From the NCBI RefSeq assembly GCF_001426665.1, contig NZ_LMEY01000001.1, positions 316,054 to 380,053 of the forward strand: DNA of 64,000 nt. Direction: 5' to 3'. Of this stretch, positions 7,706-16,903 are shown piece by piece (within the stretch, counting starts at the first letter, position 1; every line of letters starts with the position of its first letter). This DNA comes from Rhizobium sp. Root1334 (GTDB taxonomy: Bacteria > Pseudomonadota > Alphaproteobacteria > Rhizobiales > Rhizobiaceae). The notes under the pieces are model-generated. The model saw only the letters and a program-made list of their open reading frames with translations, ran no database searches and was not told the origin of the DNA. The position numbers were made by a program, and so were the translations under genes.

Positions 7706-9799
7706 TTGTCCATCTTCAAGAACCTGCCGCCTGCTCCCGCCGCGCCGAAAAAGCCAGTCACGGATACCCGCCATGGCATTACCAGGACGGACGACTATGC
7801 CTGGCTGCGCGCCGATAACTGGCAGGCGATGTTCAAGGACCCCTCGATCCTCGACCCAGCAATCCGTCAGCATCTGGAGGCCGAAAACACCTACATGAAG
7901 GCGGCGATGGCCGATACCGAAGCCCTGCAGAAGACGCTGTTTGCCGAGATGAAGGGCCGCATCAAGGAAGATGACAGCTCGGTTCCGATGAAAGACGGGC
8001 CGTTTGCCTATGGCACGTTCTACGTTACCGGTGGCGAACAGCCCTCCTTCTTCCGCACACCACGTGACGGCGGCGAACGCAGCGTGCTTCTCAACGGCGA
8101 CAAGGAAGCCGAGGGCAAGGCCTATTTCCGGCTGGGCGGCGTCGATCACTCGACCGATCACAGCCGGGGCCTGTGGAGCTACGACGACAAGGGCTCGGAA
8201 TATTATACGCTGCGCGTCCGTGACCTTGCGACCGGCGAGGACCTTGCCGATGTCATCGAAAACACCGGCGGCGGCGGCGCCTGGGCACCGGATGGCAAGA
8301 GCTTCTTTTACACGGTTCTCGACGACAATCATCGCCCATCAAAGATCTTCCATCACATCGTCGGCACGCCACAGAGCGATGACCGGCTGGTCTACGAGGA
8401 AGAGGACCCGGGCTTCTTCATGGGTGTCGGCGGCTCGATGCTCGACGATTTCATCTACATCGACATCCATGACCACGAGACCAGCGAATACTGGCTGCTT
8501 CGGACCTCTGATCTCTTGGGTAAACCGAAGCTGGTGGCGGCGCGCGAAACCGGTCTTGAATATTCGCTCTCGGAGGGCGGCGATGTCTTCTACATCCTGA
8601 CCAACGCCGACGGCGCCAAGGATTTCAAGATCATGCAGGCGCCGGTTGACAATCCGAATCGAGAGAACTGGACCGACGTGGTGCCGCACACCGCCGGACG
8701 GCTGATCATCTCGCATGGCGCCTATGCCCGCCATCTCGTCTGGCTGGAGCGCGAGGGTGGTCTGCCGCAGATCAAGATCCGCGACCGCCGCACCGGCGAG
8801 GAACATGCAATCGCCTTTGCCGAAGAGGCCTTCTCGCTCGGTCTGCAGGGTGCCGCCGAATACGATACCGACGTCATCCGCTTTTCCTATTCGTCGATGA
8901 CCACGCCGAACCAGCTCTACGATTACAACATGGTGACGCGCGAACGGACACTGCTGAAGACGCAGGAAGTGCCATCGGGCCACAATCCCGGCGACTACAT
9001 CACCCGCCGCGTCATGGCACCAGCCTCCGACGGCGCCGAAGTACCGGTCACCCTGCTCTACCGCAAGGACACACCCCTCGACGGCTCCGCCCCCTGCCTG
9101 CTCTATGGCTACGGCGCCTATGGCATTGCCATTCCGGCCTCGTTCAACACCAATTGCCTGTCCCTGGTGGACCGGGGCTTCGTCTATGCCATCGCCCATA
9201 TCCGCGGCGGCAAGGACAAGGGTTTTCAATGGTACGAAGACGGCAAGATGGAGAAGAAGGCCAATACCTTCAAGGACTTCATAGCAGCGGCCGACTATCT
9301 GAATCAACAGAAGTTCACGTCCTACGCCAACATCATCGCCGAGGGCGGATCGGCCGGCGGCATGCTGATGGGAGCAATCGCCAATATGGCGCCGGAGAAA
9401 TTCAAGGGCGTCATCGCCGCTGTCCCCTTCGTCGATGTCTTGAACACCATGCTCGACGACACGCTGCCCTTGACGCCGCCAGAATGGCCGGAATGGGGCA
9501 ACCCGATTGCTTCCAAGGACGCTTATGAGCGCATGGCAGCCTACTCCCCTTACGACAACGTCTCGGAAAAGCCCTATCCGGCGATCCTGGCGCTGGGCGG
9601 CCTCACCGACCCGCGCGTCACCTATTGGGAACCGGCCAAATGGGTGGCCAAGCTGCGCGAAAAAACCACCGGCTCCGAGCCGATCCTGATGAAGACCAAC
9701 ATGGATGCCGGCCACGGCGGCGCCTCCGGCCGCTTCCAGCGGCTGGAGGAAATCGCGTTCGAATATGCGTTTGCGATCAAGGTGGCGGGGAAGATGTAA
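7706..9799 (+). CDS. ptrB: Prolyl oligopeptidase family (S9A), oligopeptidase B type
   Basis: Cytoplasmic serine peptidase that cleaves short peptides, in oligopeptidase B mostly after basic residues. The 697 residues comprise an N-terminal seven-blade propeller (about 70-400) and a C-terminal alpha/beta hydrolase domain. Catalytic residues are visible: serine in EGGSAGGML, aspartate in LGGLTDPRVTYWEPAKW and histidine in DAGHGGASGRF. TTG at 7706 is chosen because GGAGA lies five bases upstream and the protein then begins SIFKNLPPAPAAPKKP, the usual position; the open frame runs 52 codons further upstream without support. A perfect hairpin and then a small gene of unknown function follow on the same strand. 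Confidence 0.88.
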   Translation: MSIFKNLPPAPAAPKKPVTDTRHGITRTDDYAWLRADNWQAMFKDPSILDPAIRQHLEAENTYMKAAMADTEALQKTLFAEMKGRIKEDDSSVPMKDGPFAYGTFYVTGGEQPSFFRTPRDGGERSVLLNGDKEAEGKAYFRLGGVDHSTDHSRGLWSYDDKGSEYYTLRVRDLATGEDLADVIENTGGGGAWAPDGKSFFYTVLDDNHRPSKIFHHIVGTPQSDDRLVYEEEDPGFFMGVGGSMLDDFIYIDIHDHETSEYWLLRTSDLLGKPKLVAARETGLEYSLSEGGDVFYILTNADGAKDFKIMQAPVDNPNRENWTDVVPHTAGRLIISHGAYARHLVWLEREGGLPQIKIRDRRTGEEHAIAFAEEAFSLGLQGAAEYDTDVIRFSYSSMTTPNQLYDYNMVTRERTLLKTQEVPSGHNPGDYITRRVMAPASDGAEVPVTLLYRKDTPLDGSAPCLLYGYGAYGIAIPASFNTNCLSLVDRGFVYAIAHIRGGKDKGFQWYEDGKMEKKANTFKDFIAAADYLNQQKFTSYANIIAEGGSAGGMLMGAIANMAPEKFKGVIAAVPFVDVLNTMLDDTLPLTPPEWPEWGNPIASKDAYERMAAYSPYDNVSEKPYPAILALGGLTDPRVTYWEPAKWVAKLREKTTGSEPILMKTNMDAGHGGASGRFQRLEEIAFEYAFAIKVAGKM

Positions 9800-9850
9800 C
9801 CCGTCCTACCGCGGACTTTGGCAAGCCCGGCACATGCCCCAAAGAATAAA

Positions 9851-9874
9851 TCTCCCTGCAACCTTGCAGGGAGA
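9851..9874 (+). promoter_or_regulatory. Perfect 10-bp hairpin covering the ribosome site of the next gene
   Basis: TCTCCCTGCA, loop ACCT, TGCAGGGAGA: a 10-base perfect stem with a 4-base loop starting 52 bases after the peptidase stop. The 3' arm contains AGGGAG (9868-9873), the ribosome site for the ATG at 9881. There is no T-run after the stem, so it is a poor intrinsic terminator. It could instead shield the ribosome site or stabilise the 3' end of the peptidase message. Confidence 0.7.
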
Positions 9875-9880
9875 TTGGCC

Positions 9881-10345
9881 ATGAAGATCGGTGACAGCAT
9901 CAGCAACTACTACCGCCCGCAGAATGGCAACCAGGGCGCGGCGTCCTCCGGCCTAGCGCTCAACATCGATGGCGGCGGCGGTAATGAGCGCACACAGGCG
10001 CCGACCGTTTCGATCGGCTCGTCAGGCTCCTCCGCATCTTTGTCTTCCGCTCTCTGGCTGTCGATGGCCGACAAGCTGGAAGGTGGCGCCGTGGCGGCAG
10101 CGCCGAAAGACAGCCCGGCCGACGAATTCATGGACTGGTCGAAAATGTCGCTGGCCGAAAAGATCCGGGCGCAAATCCTCGCCGACAAGGATTTGACGGA
10201 GGAAGATATTGCCGCCATGGACGCTGACGCTCGCGCGGCAATCGAGGCGGAAATCAAGGAAGCGATCAAGCGCCAGCTGGAAATCCCTCAGGATGGTGGC
10301 ACGGCGCAGGCCGAGGCGGCTGGAGCTGATTTTATCAAGGCGTGA
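9881..10345 (+). CDS. Conserved hypothetical protein, 154 residues
   Basis: I do not recognise a characterised family. The first 50 residues are Gly/Ser/Asn-rich and probably disordered (starting MKIGDSISNYY). Residues about 80-135 are charged and helical (MSLAEKIRAQILADKDLTEED, then AIEAEIKEAIKRQLE), and the tail is Ala/Gly-rich. There is no signal peptide or membrane segment. The start at 9881 has AGGGAG seven bases upstream, but that site lies inside a perfect hairpin. It follows the S9A peptidase by 81 bases on the same strand and precedes selO. The helical region has a SLAEKIR...LTEEDI pattern common in small alphaproteobacterial proteins of unknown role. Confidence 0.7.
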   Translation: MKIGDSISNYYRPQNGNQGAASSGLALNIDGGGGNERTQAPTVSIGSSGSSASLSSALWLSMADKLEGGAVAAAPKDSPADEFMDWSKMSLAEKIRAQILADKDLTEEDIAAMDADARAAIEAEIKEAIKRQLEIPQDGGTAQAEAAGADFIKA

Positions 10346-10455
10346 TGGCTTGCTGTCCGGCTGGCCACCTGCAGGGGTAATCGTGTCAGCGGGCCTTCTC
10401 CTCCTGCCGCTCGAACGCCCTTGCCGCAGACCCGCCCTGCTCTTACCTTAGCCGC

Positions 10456-11961
10456 ATGACATTATCTGCGCACGAAAAAGCGGCCGGCGCCGCACCCATT
10501 GCCTTCGACAACAGCTATGCCCGGCTGCCGGCGCATTTCCATGCGGCGGCCAATCCGACGCCCGTTTCCGAGCCATGGCTGATCAAGTTCAATCGGCCAC
10601 TGGCGCTTGAGCTTGGCCTTGACGCCGAAGCGCTGGAGCGCGACGGGGCGGCGATCTTTTCAGGCAACACCATTCCCGAGGGCGCCGAGCCGCTGGGCAT
10701 GGCCTATGCCGGGCATCAGTTCGGTCAGTTCGTACCGCTGCTCGGCGACGGGCGGGCGATCCTGCTTGGCGAAGTCATCGATACCCACGGCAGGCGCAGC
10801 GATATCCAGCTGAAGGGTGCGGGCAAGACGCCGTATTCCCGCCGCGGTGACGGGCGCGCAGCCCTTGGCCCGGTGCTGCGCGAATATATCGTCAGCGAGG
10901 CGATGTTTGCACTCGGCATTCCCGCGACCCGGGCGCTGGCGGCCGTCGTCACCGGCGAGCCGGTCTACCGCGACCGCGTTCTGCCGGGTGGCGTCATCAC
11001 CCGCGTCGCGGCCAGCCATATCCGCGTCGGCACGTTCCAGTTCCTGGCGGCACGCGGCGACACCGAGGGGCTGAAGGTTCTGGCAGATTATGTCATCGAC
11101 AGACATTATCCCGAAATCAAAGGTCATGAGCGGCCCTATCCGGCGCTGCTCGAAGCCGTGATCGAGAGGCAGGCCTCGCTGATTGCCCGCTGGCTGTCTG
11201 TCGGCTTCATCCATGGCGTGATGAACACCGACAATTGCGCCATTTCCGGCGAAACCATCGATTTCGGCCCCTGTGCCTTTCTCGATGCCTATGATCCGGC
11301 CAAGGTTTTCTCCTCGATCGACCGGGGCGGGCGTTACGCCTATGCCAGCCAACCGGCGATCGGCCAGTGGAACATGGCACGGTTTGCCGAAACTCTCTTG
11401 CCGCTGCTTGATCCCGAACCATCCGAGGCCGTCAATCTCGCCAATGACGCCATTGCCGGCTATGGGCCGCGGTTCCAGAACCATTGGCTCACCGGCATGA
11501 AGGCGAAGATCGGACTGCACACCGAGGAAGATGGTGATCTCGATCTGGTTCAGGGGCTGCTGAGCGCCATGCACCGCAACGAGGCCGATTTCACGCTGAC
11601 CTTCCGCAGGCTGTGCGATGCGGCCGAAAGCAGCGCCCATGACGGACCGTTGCGTGACCTCTTCGCCAATCCCGCTGATATCGACGCCTGGCTTTTCGCC
11701 TGGCGCGAGAGGACCGGACGGGAACCGCTGTCGGATGCGCAGACGGCAGCGGCAATGCGCGCCGTCAACCCGGCCTTCATTCCGCGCAACCACCGCATCG
11801 AGCAGGCGATCCGTGCGGCGGAAGACGACGGCGATTTCTCGTTGTTCGAAGCGCTGAACGACGTTCTGGCAAACCCCTATGCGGACCAGCCGCAGTTCGC
11901 CTCCTATACCGCCCCACCGGCCCCGTCGGAGGAAGTGCTGAAGACGTTCTGCGGGACGTGA
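10456..11961 (+). CDS. selO: Protein adenylyltransferase SelO (YdiU family)
   Basis: Pseudokinase that transfers AMP from ATP to Ser/Thr/Tyr of target proteins, linked in E. coli to redox homeostasis. The length (501) fits the family. Visible motifs: GMAYAGHQFGQFVPLLGDGRA near 80, GAGKTPYSRRGDGRAALGP near 118, MNTDNCAISGETIDFGPCAF near 255 with the metal-binding Asn/Asp. The C-terminus is FCGT, keeping the family's terminal cysteine in place of selenocysteine. No good ribosome site precedes the ATG at 10456, though the N-terminal FDNSYARLP segment is at the normal distance. Stands alone downstream of the hypothetical gene; cytoplasmic. Confidence 0.95.
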   Translation: MTLSAHEKAAGAAPIAFDNSYARLPAHFHAAANPTPVSEPWLIKFNRPLALELGLDAEALERDGAAIFSGNTIPEGAEPLGMAYAGHQFGQFVPLLGDGRAILLGEVIDTHGRRSDIQLKGAGKTPYSRRGDGRAALGPVLREYIVSEAMFALGIPATRALAAVVTGEPVYRDRVLPGGVITRVAASHIRVGTFQFLAARGDTEGLKVLADYVIDRHYPEIKGHERPYPALLEAVIERQASLIARWLSVGFIHGVMNTDNCAISGETIDFGPCAFLDAYDPAKVFSSIDRGGRYAYASQPAIGQWNMARFAETLLPLLDPEPSEAVNLANDAIAGYGPRFQNHWLTGMKAKIGLHTEEDGDLDLVQGLLSAMHRNEADFTLTFRRLCDAAESSAHDGPLRDLFANPADIDAWLFAWRERTGREPLSDAQTAAAMRAVNPAFIPRNHRIEQAIRAAEDDGDFSLFEALNDVLANPYADQPQFASYTAPPAPSEEVLKTFCGT

Positions 11962-12041
11962 GAACAGCTGACTCTTAATCAGCGGGTCGTAGATCGCCGA
12001 CGAACTTTGAGTACGATAATCTGGCGAGAGCAGCACCTACT

Positions 12042-12180
12042 CTCCGTCATCCTCGCCCTTGTGGCGGGGATCCAGCGACCCGGCGTCCGCCGGATCAAAA
12101 AGCCCTTCAGCCCAAGGGCTTGGGCTGGCTGGATTTCTGTGACATCCCTCGGGTCAAGCCCGAGGACAGAGATGGCGGAG
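12042..12180. repeat. Intergenic mosaic repeat, copy 1
   Basis: A 139-base element in the 312-base gap after selO. It begins CTCCGTCATC and ends GATGGCGGAG, which are inverted repeats with one mismatch. It shares CATCCTCGCC, GTGGCGGG, ATCCAG, CTTGGGCTGGCTGGAT, CTGTGAC and CAGAGATG in order with the element at 16904-17025. Compared with that copy it carries an extra segment around CCCTCGGGTCAAGCCCGAGG that is itself a hairpin. Size, termini and internal hairpins match non-coding mobile mosaic elements known in Rhizobiaceae; no coding capacity. The rest of the gap shows nothing. Confidence 0.8.
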
Positions 12181-12273
12181 GATTTAGCAATCGCCTATTT
12201 CCCAAGCAGCCTGCCGAACAGTGAGCGGACGAGTTTTTCAACAGTCTGAGAGACTCGTTCGCGGTTCTTCCGG

Positions 12274-12513
12274 TCACTCCCAGCCGCTTCCCCCAATTGC
12301 CGCGCAGCCATACGGTGGTAGGCGGTTTTCGAAATTGGTTTTCAGCTGGGCGCAGCCCCATTTGCGCAAGGGTTCCGGCATCCGGCTGTTGAGTTCGATG
12401 CCGACTTCGTCGAGCGGGTCGCTGGTATTGGTGACATAGAGCAGCCAGCGGCCGCCGATCACCCCCACCACGGCCACCACCATAACCAAGAGAACCATCA
12501 GCAGTTTCTTCAT
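12274..12513 (-). CDS. Small membrane-anchored or secreted protein, 79 residues, unknown function
   Basis: Residues 4-28 are one strongly hydrophobic helix (LLMVLLVMVVAVVGVIGG), a signal anchor or uncleaved signal. The remaining 50 residues would be periplasmic: DPLDEVGIELNSRMPEPLRKWGCAQLKTNF, with two cysteines (WGCAQL and YGCAA) that could form a disulphide. AGGG lies six bases before the start. The gene is isolated between selO and gcd, pointing away from gcd. I do not recognise the family; cysteine spacing and the short periplasmic domain are the only clues. Confidence 0.7.
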   Translation of the reverse strand: MKKLLMVLLVMVVAVVGVIGGRWLLYVTNTSDPLDEVGIELNSRMPEPLRKWGCAQLKTNFENRLPPYGCAAIGGSGWE

Positions 12514-12869
12514 TTCGACCCTCGTTGTGAATCAACATTGCCGTTGACCTAGCCTATTTCCCGGCCGTGCCGAAATCCTTTTAAATCCCGCGGGATGCTG
12601 TCAGTCATCCGCCCGCCGCCACGTCGAATTTTGATGGCTGTGCCGAAATGTGGCCATTGAAAGGCAGGGGCACCGCGTTATGTATCAGGATACGCGCGCG
12701 AATTGAAACTCTTTCCGCCGCGCACCCGACAGAGGATCACCGCGCAAATTCCCTCCGGCGCGATGGCCAACCTTGAGACCGGACTGCCTTTTCCCAGAGG
12801 CGTTGGACCCAATGCCTGCCGCAGGCGGCACTTGCCGCGCGGCGCGGCTTTCCATAACGGGAGATATCC
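12514..12869. other. Intergenic region between small ORF and gcd
   Basis: 356 bases between divergent genes, carrying both promoters. I see no convincing operator, hairpin or gene. GGGAGA five bases before 12870 is the gcd ribosome site. Confidence 0.5.
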
Positions 12870-15212
12870 ATGTTGATTTTATTGACGGCCATCGTCTTCG
12901 CGCTGATCGGGCTTGGGCTCGGCGGCGGCGGGCTTTGGCTCATCATGCTCGGCGGCAGCTGGTATTATGCCATTGCCGGTCTCGGCTTCCTCATCACCGC
13001 TTTCCTGCTGCTTGCACGGCGGGGTGCCGCGCTCACCGTCTATGCGCTCCTGATCATCGGTACGCTCGTCTGGGCGATCTGGGAAGTCGGCTTTGACTGG
13101 TGGCAACTCGGCCCGCGCGGCGGCGTCATCATCCTGCTTGGCCTATGGCTGTTACTACCGGGCATCCGCCGTGGCCTCGGCTTTGCCAGCCCGACAGGCG
13201 AAGCCTATCCGGCCAGCGCCCTACCGCTCGGTCTCGCTGTTCTCGCCTCGATTGTTGTTGCCGGTTATTCGATGACACAGGATCCGCTTGATCTTGCTGG
13301 CGAACTGCCAGTCGGCACCACAACGGCCGCGGTCGATCTCGGTGGCAATGTGCCGGATGGCGAATGGCATCAGTATGGCCGCACACCGTACGGCCAGCGT
13401 TATTCGCCGCTGGCGCAGATTACGCCCGAGAATGTCGGGACGCTGCAGGTCGCATGGCAATATCAAACAGGCGACGTGAAACGGCCGGACGATGTCGGCG
13501 AGACCACCTATCAGGTGACGCCGCTCAAGATCCGCGACACGCTCTACATGTGCACGCCGCACAATCTCGCCATCGCGCTCGACGCCGCGACCGGCAAGGA
13601 AAAATGGAAATTCGACGCCAATTCCGGCATGAACCCGGACCGGCAGCACCAGACCTGCCGCGGCGTCAGCTATTATGCCGATCCGGCTGCCGTTGCCGGC
13701 AGCCCCTGCGCCGAACGGGTCTATCTGCCGACCGCCGATGCACGCCTGATCGCGCTTGATGCCGCCGATGGCAAGGTCTGCGAAAGCTTTGCCGACAAGG
13801 GCACGCTGCATCTGGAAACCGGCATGCAATACAATCCGGCCGGTTATTATTATTCTACCTCGCCACCGGTGATCACGGCTGGCAAGATCATCATCGGCGG
13901 CGCCGTCAACGACAACTATTCGACGCAGGAACAGTCGGGCGTCATCCGCGCTTTCGACGTCAATACCGGCGCCCTGGTCTGGAACTGGGACAGTGGCAAC
14001 CCGGACGTGACGACGCCGCTGCCGGAAGGCCAGACCTACACGACCAATTCGCCCAACAGTTGGTCGGTGTTCAGCTATGACGACAAGCTGAACCTCGTTT
14101 ATATCCCGCTCGGCAACCAGGTGCCCGACCAGCTGGGCATGGGCCGTTCGGAGCATGTCGAGAAATACTCGTCCTCGATCGTGGCGCTGGATATCACCAG
14201 CGGCGCAGTCCGTTGGGTGCGCCAGACGGTGCATCATGACCTCTGGGACATGGACGTTCCGGCCCAGCCGGTTCTGCTCGACATTACCGGCAAGGACGGC
14301 CAGCCGGTTCCAGCGCTTGTCGGCCCGACCAAGCAGGGCGATATCTACGTGCTTGACCGGCGCACCGGAGAACCGATCATTCCGGTCAAGGAAATCCCGG
14401 CGCCGAGCGGCGCCATCGCGGAGGACTTTACCGCGCCGACCCAGCCGATCTCCGATCTCACTTTCTCGCCGCCACCTTTGACGGACAAGAACATGTGGGG
14501 CGTGACGATGTTCGACCAGCTCGCCTGCCGGATCGACTTCAAGCGGCTGAAATATGAAGGCCGCTACACGCCGCCGTCGCTGGAGGGCAGCCTGATCTAT
14601 CCCGGCAATTTCGGCACCTTCAACTGGGGCTCCGTTGCGGTCGATCCGGAACGGCAGGTGATGTTCGGCATGCCGACCTATCTGGCCTTCACGTCGAGAC
14701 TGGTGCCGCGCGACCAGATCCCGGCCAAGGGCCAGGATGAGAAAGGGTCCGAGCAGGGCCTCAATCGCAATGACGGCGCACCTTACGGTGTCTTCATGGG
14801 GCCATTCCTTGGACCACTCGGCATTCCCTGCCAGGCGCCGCCATGGGGCTATGTCGCAGGAGCCGACCTCAAGACCGGCAAGATCGCCTACAAGCACCGG
14901 AACGGCACCGTGCAGGACATGACGCCGCTGCCTTTGCCCTTCAAGGTCGGCGTACCCGGCATCGGCGGCCCGATGATCACCAAGGGCGGCGTCGCCTTCT
15001 TGGGGGCAGCCGTCGACAACTTTATCCGCGCCTATGACCTGACGACCGGAAAGGTGCTGTGGGAAGGCCGCCTTCCCGCCGGTGGCCAGTCGACCCCGAT
15101 GAGCTATGCCACAGACGACGGCACCCAGTTCGTGCTGATCGTCGCCGGCGGCCATGGCTCGGTCGGCACCAAGCCCGGCGACTACGTGATCGCGTACAAA
15201 CTGGCGAAGTAG
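12870..15212 (+). CDS. gcd: Membrane-bound PQQ-dependent glucose dehydrogenase
   Basis: Oxidises glucose (or related aldoses) to the lactone in the periplasm and passes electrons to ubiquinone; gluconate release dissolves mineral phosphate in many rhizobia. The 780 residues match the family: five membrane helices in residues 1-140, then an eight-blade propeller with EWHQYGRTPYGQRYSPL near 165, VHHDLWDMDVPAQPVL near 455 and GDIYVLDRRTGEP near 488. It is the glucose/quinate/shikimate subfamily; quinate or shikimate as substrate is the main alternative. PQQ synthesis genes are not in the window. A terminator lies 19 bases after the stop. Confidence 0.9.
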   Translation: MLILLTAIVFALIGLGLGGGGLWLIMLGGSWYYAIAGLGFLITAFLLLARRGAALTVYALLIIGTLVWAIWEVGFDWWQLGPRGGVIILLGLWLLLPGIRRGLGFASPTGEAYPASALPLGLAVLASIVVAGYSMTQDPLDLAGELPVGTTTAAVDLGGNVPDGEWHQYGRTPYGQRYSPLAQITPENVGTLQVAWQYQTGDVKRPDDVGETTYQVTPLKIRDTLYMCTPHNLAIALDAATGKEKWKFDANSGMNPDRQHQTCRGVSYYADPAAVAGSPCAERVYLPTADARLIALDAADGKVCESFADKGTLHLETGMQYNPAGYYYSTSPPVITAGKIIIGGAVNDNYSTQEQSGVIRAFDVNTGALVWNWDSGNPDVTTPLPEGQTYTTNSPNSWSVFSYDDKLNLVYIPLGNQVPDQLGMGRSEHVEKYSSSIVALDITSGAVRWVRQTVHHDLWDMDVPAQPVLLDITGKDGQPVPALVGPTKQGDIYVLDRRTGEPIIPVKEIPAPSGAIAEDFTAPTQPISDLTFSPPPLTDKNMWGVTMFDQLACRIDFKRLKYEGRYTPPSLEGSLIYPGNFGTFNWGSVAVDPERQVMFGMPTYLAFTSRLVPRDQIPAKGQDEKGSEQGLNRNDGAPYGVFMGPFLGPLGIPCQAPPWGYVAGADLKTGKIAYKHRNGTVQDMTPLPLPFKVGVPGIGGPMITKGGVAFLGAAVDNFIRAYDLTTGKVLWEGRLPAGGQSTPMSYATDDGTQFVLIVAGGHGSVGTKPGDYVIAYKLAK

Positions 15213-15230
15213 TCCAGTCTTCAACACATG

Positions 15231-15262
15231 GAAAAGCCGGCGGGGCGACCTGCCGGCTTTTC
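15231..15262 (+). terminator. Rho-independent terminator after gcd
   Basis: GAAAAGCCGGC (15231-15241) pairs with GCCGGCTTTTC (15252-15262) around a 10-base loop. The A- and T-rich stem base lets it work in both directions, serving gcd and possibly the opposing dmeF. Confidence 0.8.
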
Positions 15263-15339
15263 TGTGTGGTCAGTGCTGCCAAACGATTCTGCAGCGAACC
15301 GCCTTGGGAGGCGGTTCAGGGGCTTCACCCCGATAAACC

Positions 15340-16371
15340 CTACGCCGCGACCGGCGTCACCTCGACGGTCAGATGCGACAGGCCAGCGAGCTTGGCCAGC
15401 TTTTCCTTGTAGAAGGCCGGCGGGTGCGGGTTGGCCGTGGCGATGGCGACGATGGCGGCGTTGTGGCCGGGGCCGACCTGCCAGACATGCAGATCGGTGA
15501 TTTTTTCCTGCGGCGTTTCGATCCTTTCGCGGATTTCCGTCTGCAGTTCCGTCACGGTATCGGTCGCATCGACGAGAATGAGGCCCGTCTGGCGGATGAG
15601 ACCATAGGACCAGTGGGCGATAACCAGCGCGCCGACAATGCCCATGGCCGGATCGAGCCAGAGCCAGCCATAGATGCTGCCCGCCAGAAGGGCGAGAATG
15701 GCGAGTACCGAGGTCAACGCGTCAGCCATCACATGCAGATAGGCGGACCGCAGATTGTTATCGGTGCCGGGCGCCGCATGGCCATGGTGGGCATGCCCCT
15801 CGTAGCTATGGCCAGAATGGCCGTGATCATGGTGTCCGCCCGCCGGTTGGGCTTCATGATGGTGCGAATGATGCGCGTGACCACCATGGGAATGTCCGCC
15901 ATGCGAGTGCCCCAGATGATCGTGGTCATCCTTGAGCAAGAAAGCCGAGACGAGATTGACCGCCAGACCGATCACCGCAACGGCAATCGCCTGCGAAAAG
16001 CTGATCTGGACGGGGTTGGCGAGGCGCAGCAGGCTTTCCCAGCCGATCAGAAGGGCGATCAACGCAAGGACAATGGCGCTGGCGAAACCGGCGAGATCGC
16101 CAAGCTTGCCGGTGCCGAAGGTGAAGCGTGGATTGCGGGCCTGGCGCCGTGCGTAGAGGTAGGCGAGCGCCGTGATCAGCATGGCGCCCGCATGGGTGGA
16201 CATGTGCAAACCATCGGCGACCAGCGCCATCGATCCGTAAAGATTGCCAGCGATGATTTCCGCCGCCATCATCGTTGCGGTCAGCGCAATGACCAGCCAG
16301 ACGCGGCGTTCGTTGCGCCGATGACCGGCGCCCAGAAAGACATGTTCGTGAACCAGATTTTCTGTCGGCAC
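15340..16371 (-). CDS. dmeF: Ni/Co efflux transporter DmeF (cation diffusion facilitator)
   Basis: Inner-membrane proton antiporter of the CDF family that exports divalent cations; DmeF proteins of rhizobia act on nickel and cobalt. The 343 residues show six membrane helices, metal-site residues in HMSTHAG (TM2) and HVMADALTS (TM5), and a long cytoplasmic loop at about 150-205 crowded with His/Gly/Asp (DDHDHLGHSHGGHSHGGHAH and on). A cytoplasmic C-terminal domain (ITDLHVWQVGPGHNA) follows. The start is GTG at 16371 with GGATAGG upstream. It lies 32 bases after dmeR on the same strand, giving the classic dmeRF operon with metal-responsive derepression. Confidence 0.93.
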   Translation of the reverse strand: MPTENLVHEHVFLGAGHRRNERRVWLVIALTATMMAAEIIAGNLYGSMALVADGLHMSTHAGAMLITALAYLYARRQARNPRFTFGTGKLGDLAGFASAIVLALIALLIGWESLLRLANPVQISFSQAIAVAVIGLAVNLVSAFLLKDDHDHLGHSHGGHSHGGHAHHSHHHEAQPAGGHHDHGHSGHSYEGHAHHGHAAPGTDNNLRSAYLHVMADALTSVLAILALLAGSIYGWLWLDPAMGIVGALVIAHWSYGLIRQTGLILVDATDTVTELQTEIRERIETPQEKITDLHVWQVGPGHNAAIVAIATANPHPPAFYKEKLAKLAGLSHLTVEVTPVAA

Positions 16372-16403
16372 GGGCCTATCCTTTCAAGGTCAGCGGCTGC
16401 GGC

Positions 16404-16676
16404 TCAGCGCACGTAAGTTCTCAAGACAGCGGAGAGTTCATCGACGGCCCGGGCGCGCTCGACATCACTTTCCGCCAGAAGCACATGCTCGCGCAGGTGA
16501 TCTTCCATCACCTCACCGGTCAGCCCGTTCAGCGCGCCACGAATGGAGGACAGCAGCTGCAGGATATCGCCACAGGGCGTCTCCACCTCCAGCGCCCGCT
16601 CGACAGCTTCAAGCTGCCCCTTCAGGCGGCGTACCCGCGCCAGCAGTTTTGGTTTTTCACGAACGGTATGGGACAT
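16404..16676 (-). CDS. dmeR: Metal-sensing repressor DmeR (RcnR/CsoR family)
   Basis: All-helical repressor of 90 residues that releases DNA on binding Ni(II)/Co(II). The RcnR-type metal fingerprint is visible: N-terminal MSHTVREK with His3, the cysteine in TPCGDILQLL, and histidines in EDHLREHVL. The ATG at 16676 is chosen over an in-frame GTG at 16682 because GAGG is five bases before the ATG. First gene of the operon with dmeF; a palindromic G-tract operator sits 18 bases upstream, indicating autoregulation. Confidence 0.92.
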   Translation of the reverse strand: MSHTVREKPKLLARVRRLKGQLEAVERALEVETPCGDILQLLSSIRGALNGLTGEVMEDHLREHVLLAESDVERARAVDELSAVLRTYVR

Positions 16677-16693
16677 CAGCACCTCAATATAGG

Positions 16694-16710
16694 ATAGTGG
16701 GGTATACTAT
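16694..16710. promoter_or_regulatory. Probable DmeR operator
   Basis: On the + strand ATAGT, GGGGTAT, ACTAT: 5-base inverted arms around a 7-base centre holding a G4 tract. RcnR/DmeR/CsoR proteins bind G/C tracts flanked by short AT inverted repeats, and this site lies 18 bases before the dmeR start. Confidence 0.72.
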
Positions 16711-16903
16711 ACTCCCATGAAAGAAAAGCCCTCCGGACGACGCAGAGCGGCGGAGCGAAGCGCACCTGCCCGTCCATGCTGGTGTGACGGGGCGTGCGGG
16801 ATCATGGCCTACGACGTGGAGAGGGCGATCTATGCGGGTTGCTAAAACCCTGGCCGGCCCGATGCGCGGCTGGGAAAGATGGACTAGAGGAAGCGCCCTC
16901 ACC

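Noticed and set aside
8339-9715. Long minus frame over the S9A peptidase gene
   Set aside because: Antisense shadow; the plus-strand peptidase has all catalytic motifs.
13221-15227. 668-residue minus frame over gcd
   Set aside because: Antisense shadow of a high-GC gene; gcd motifs are clear on the plus strand.
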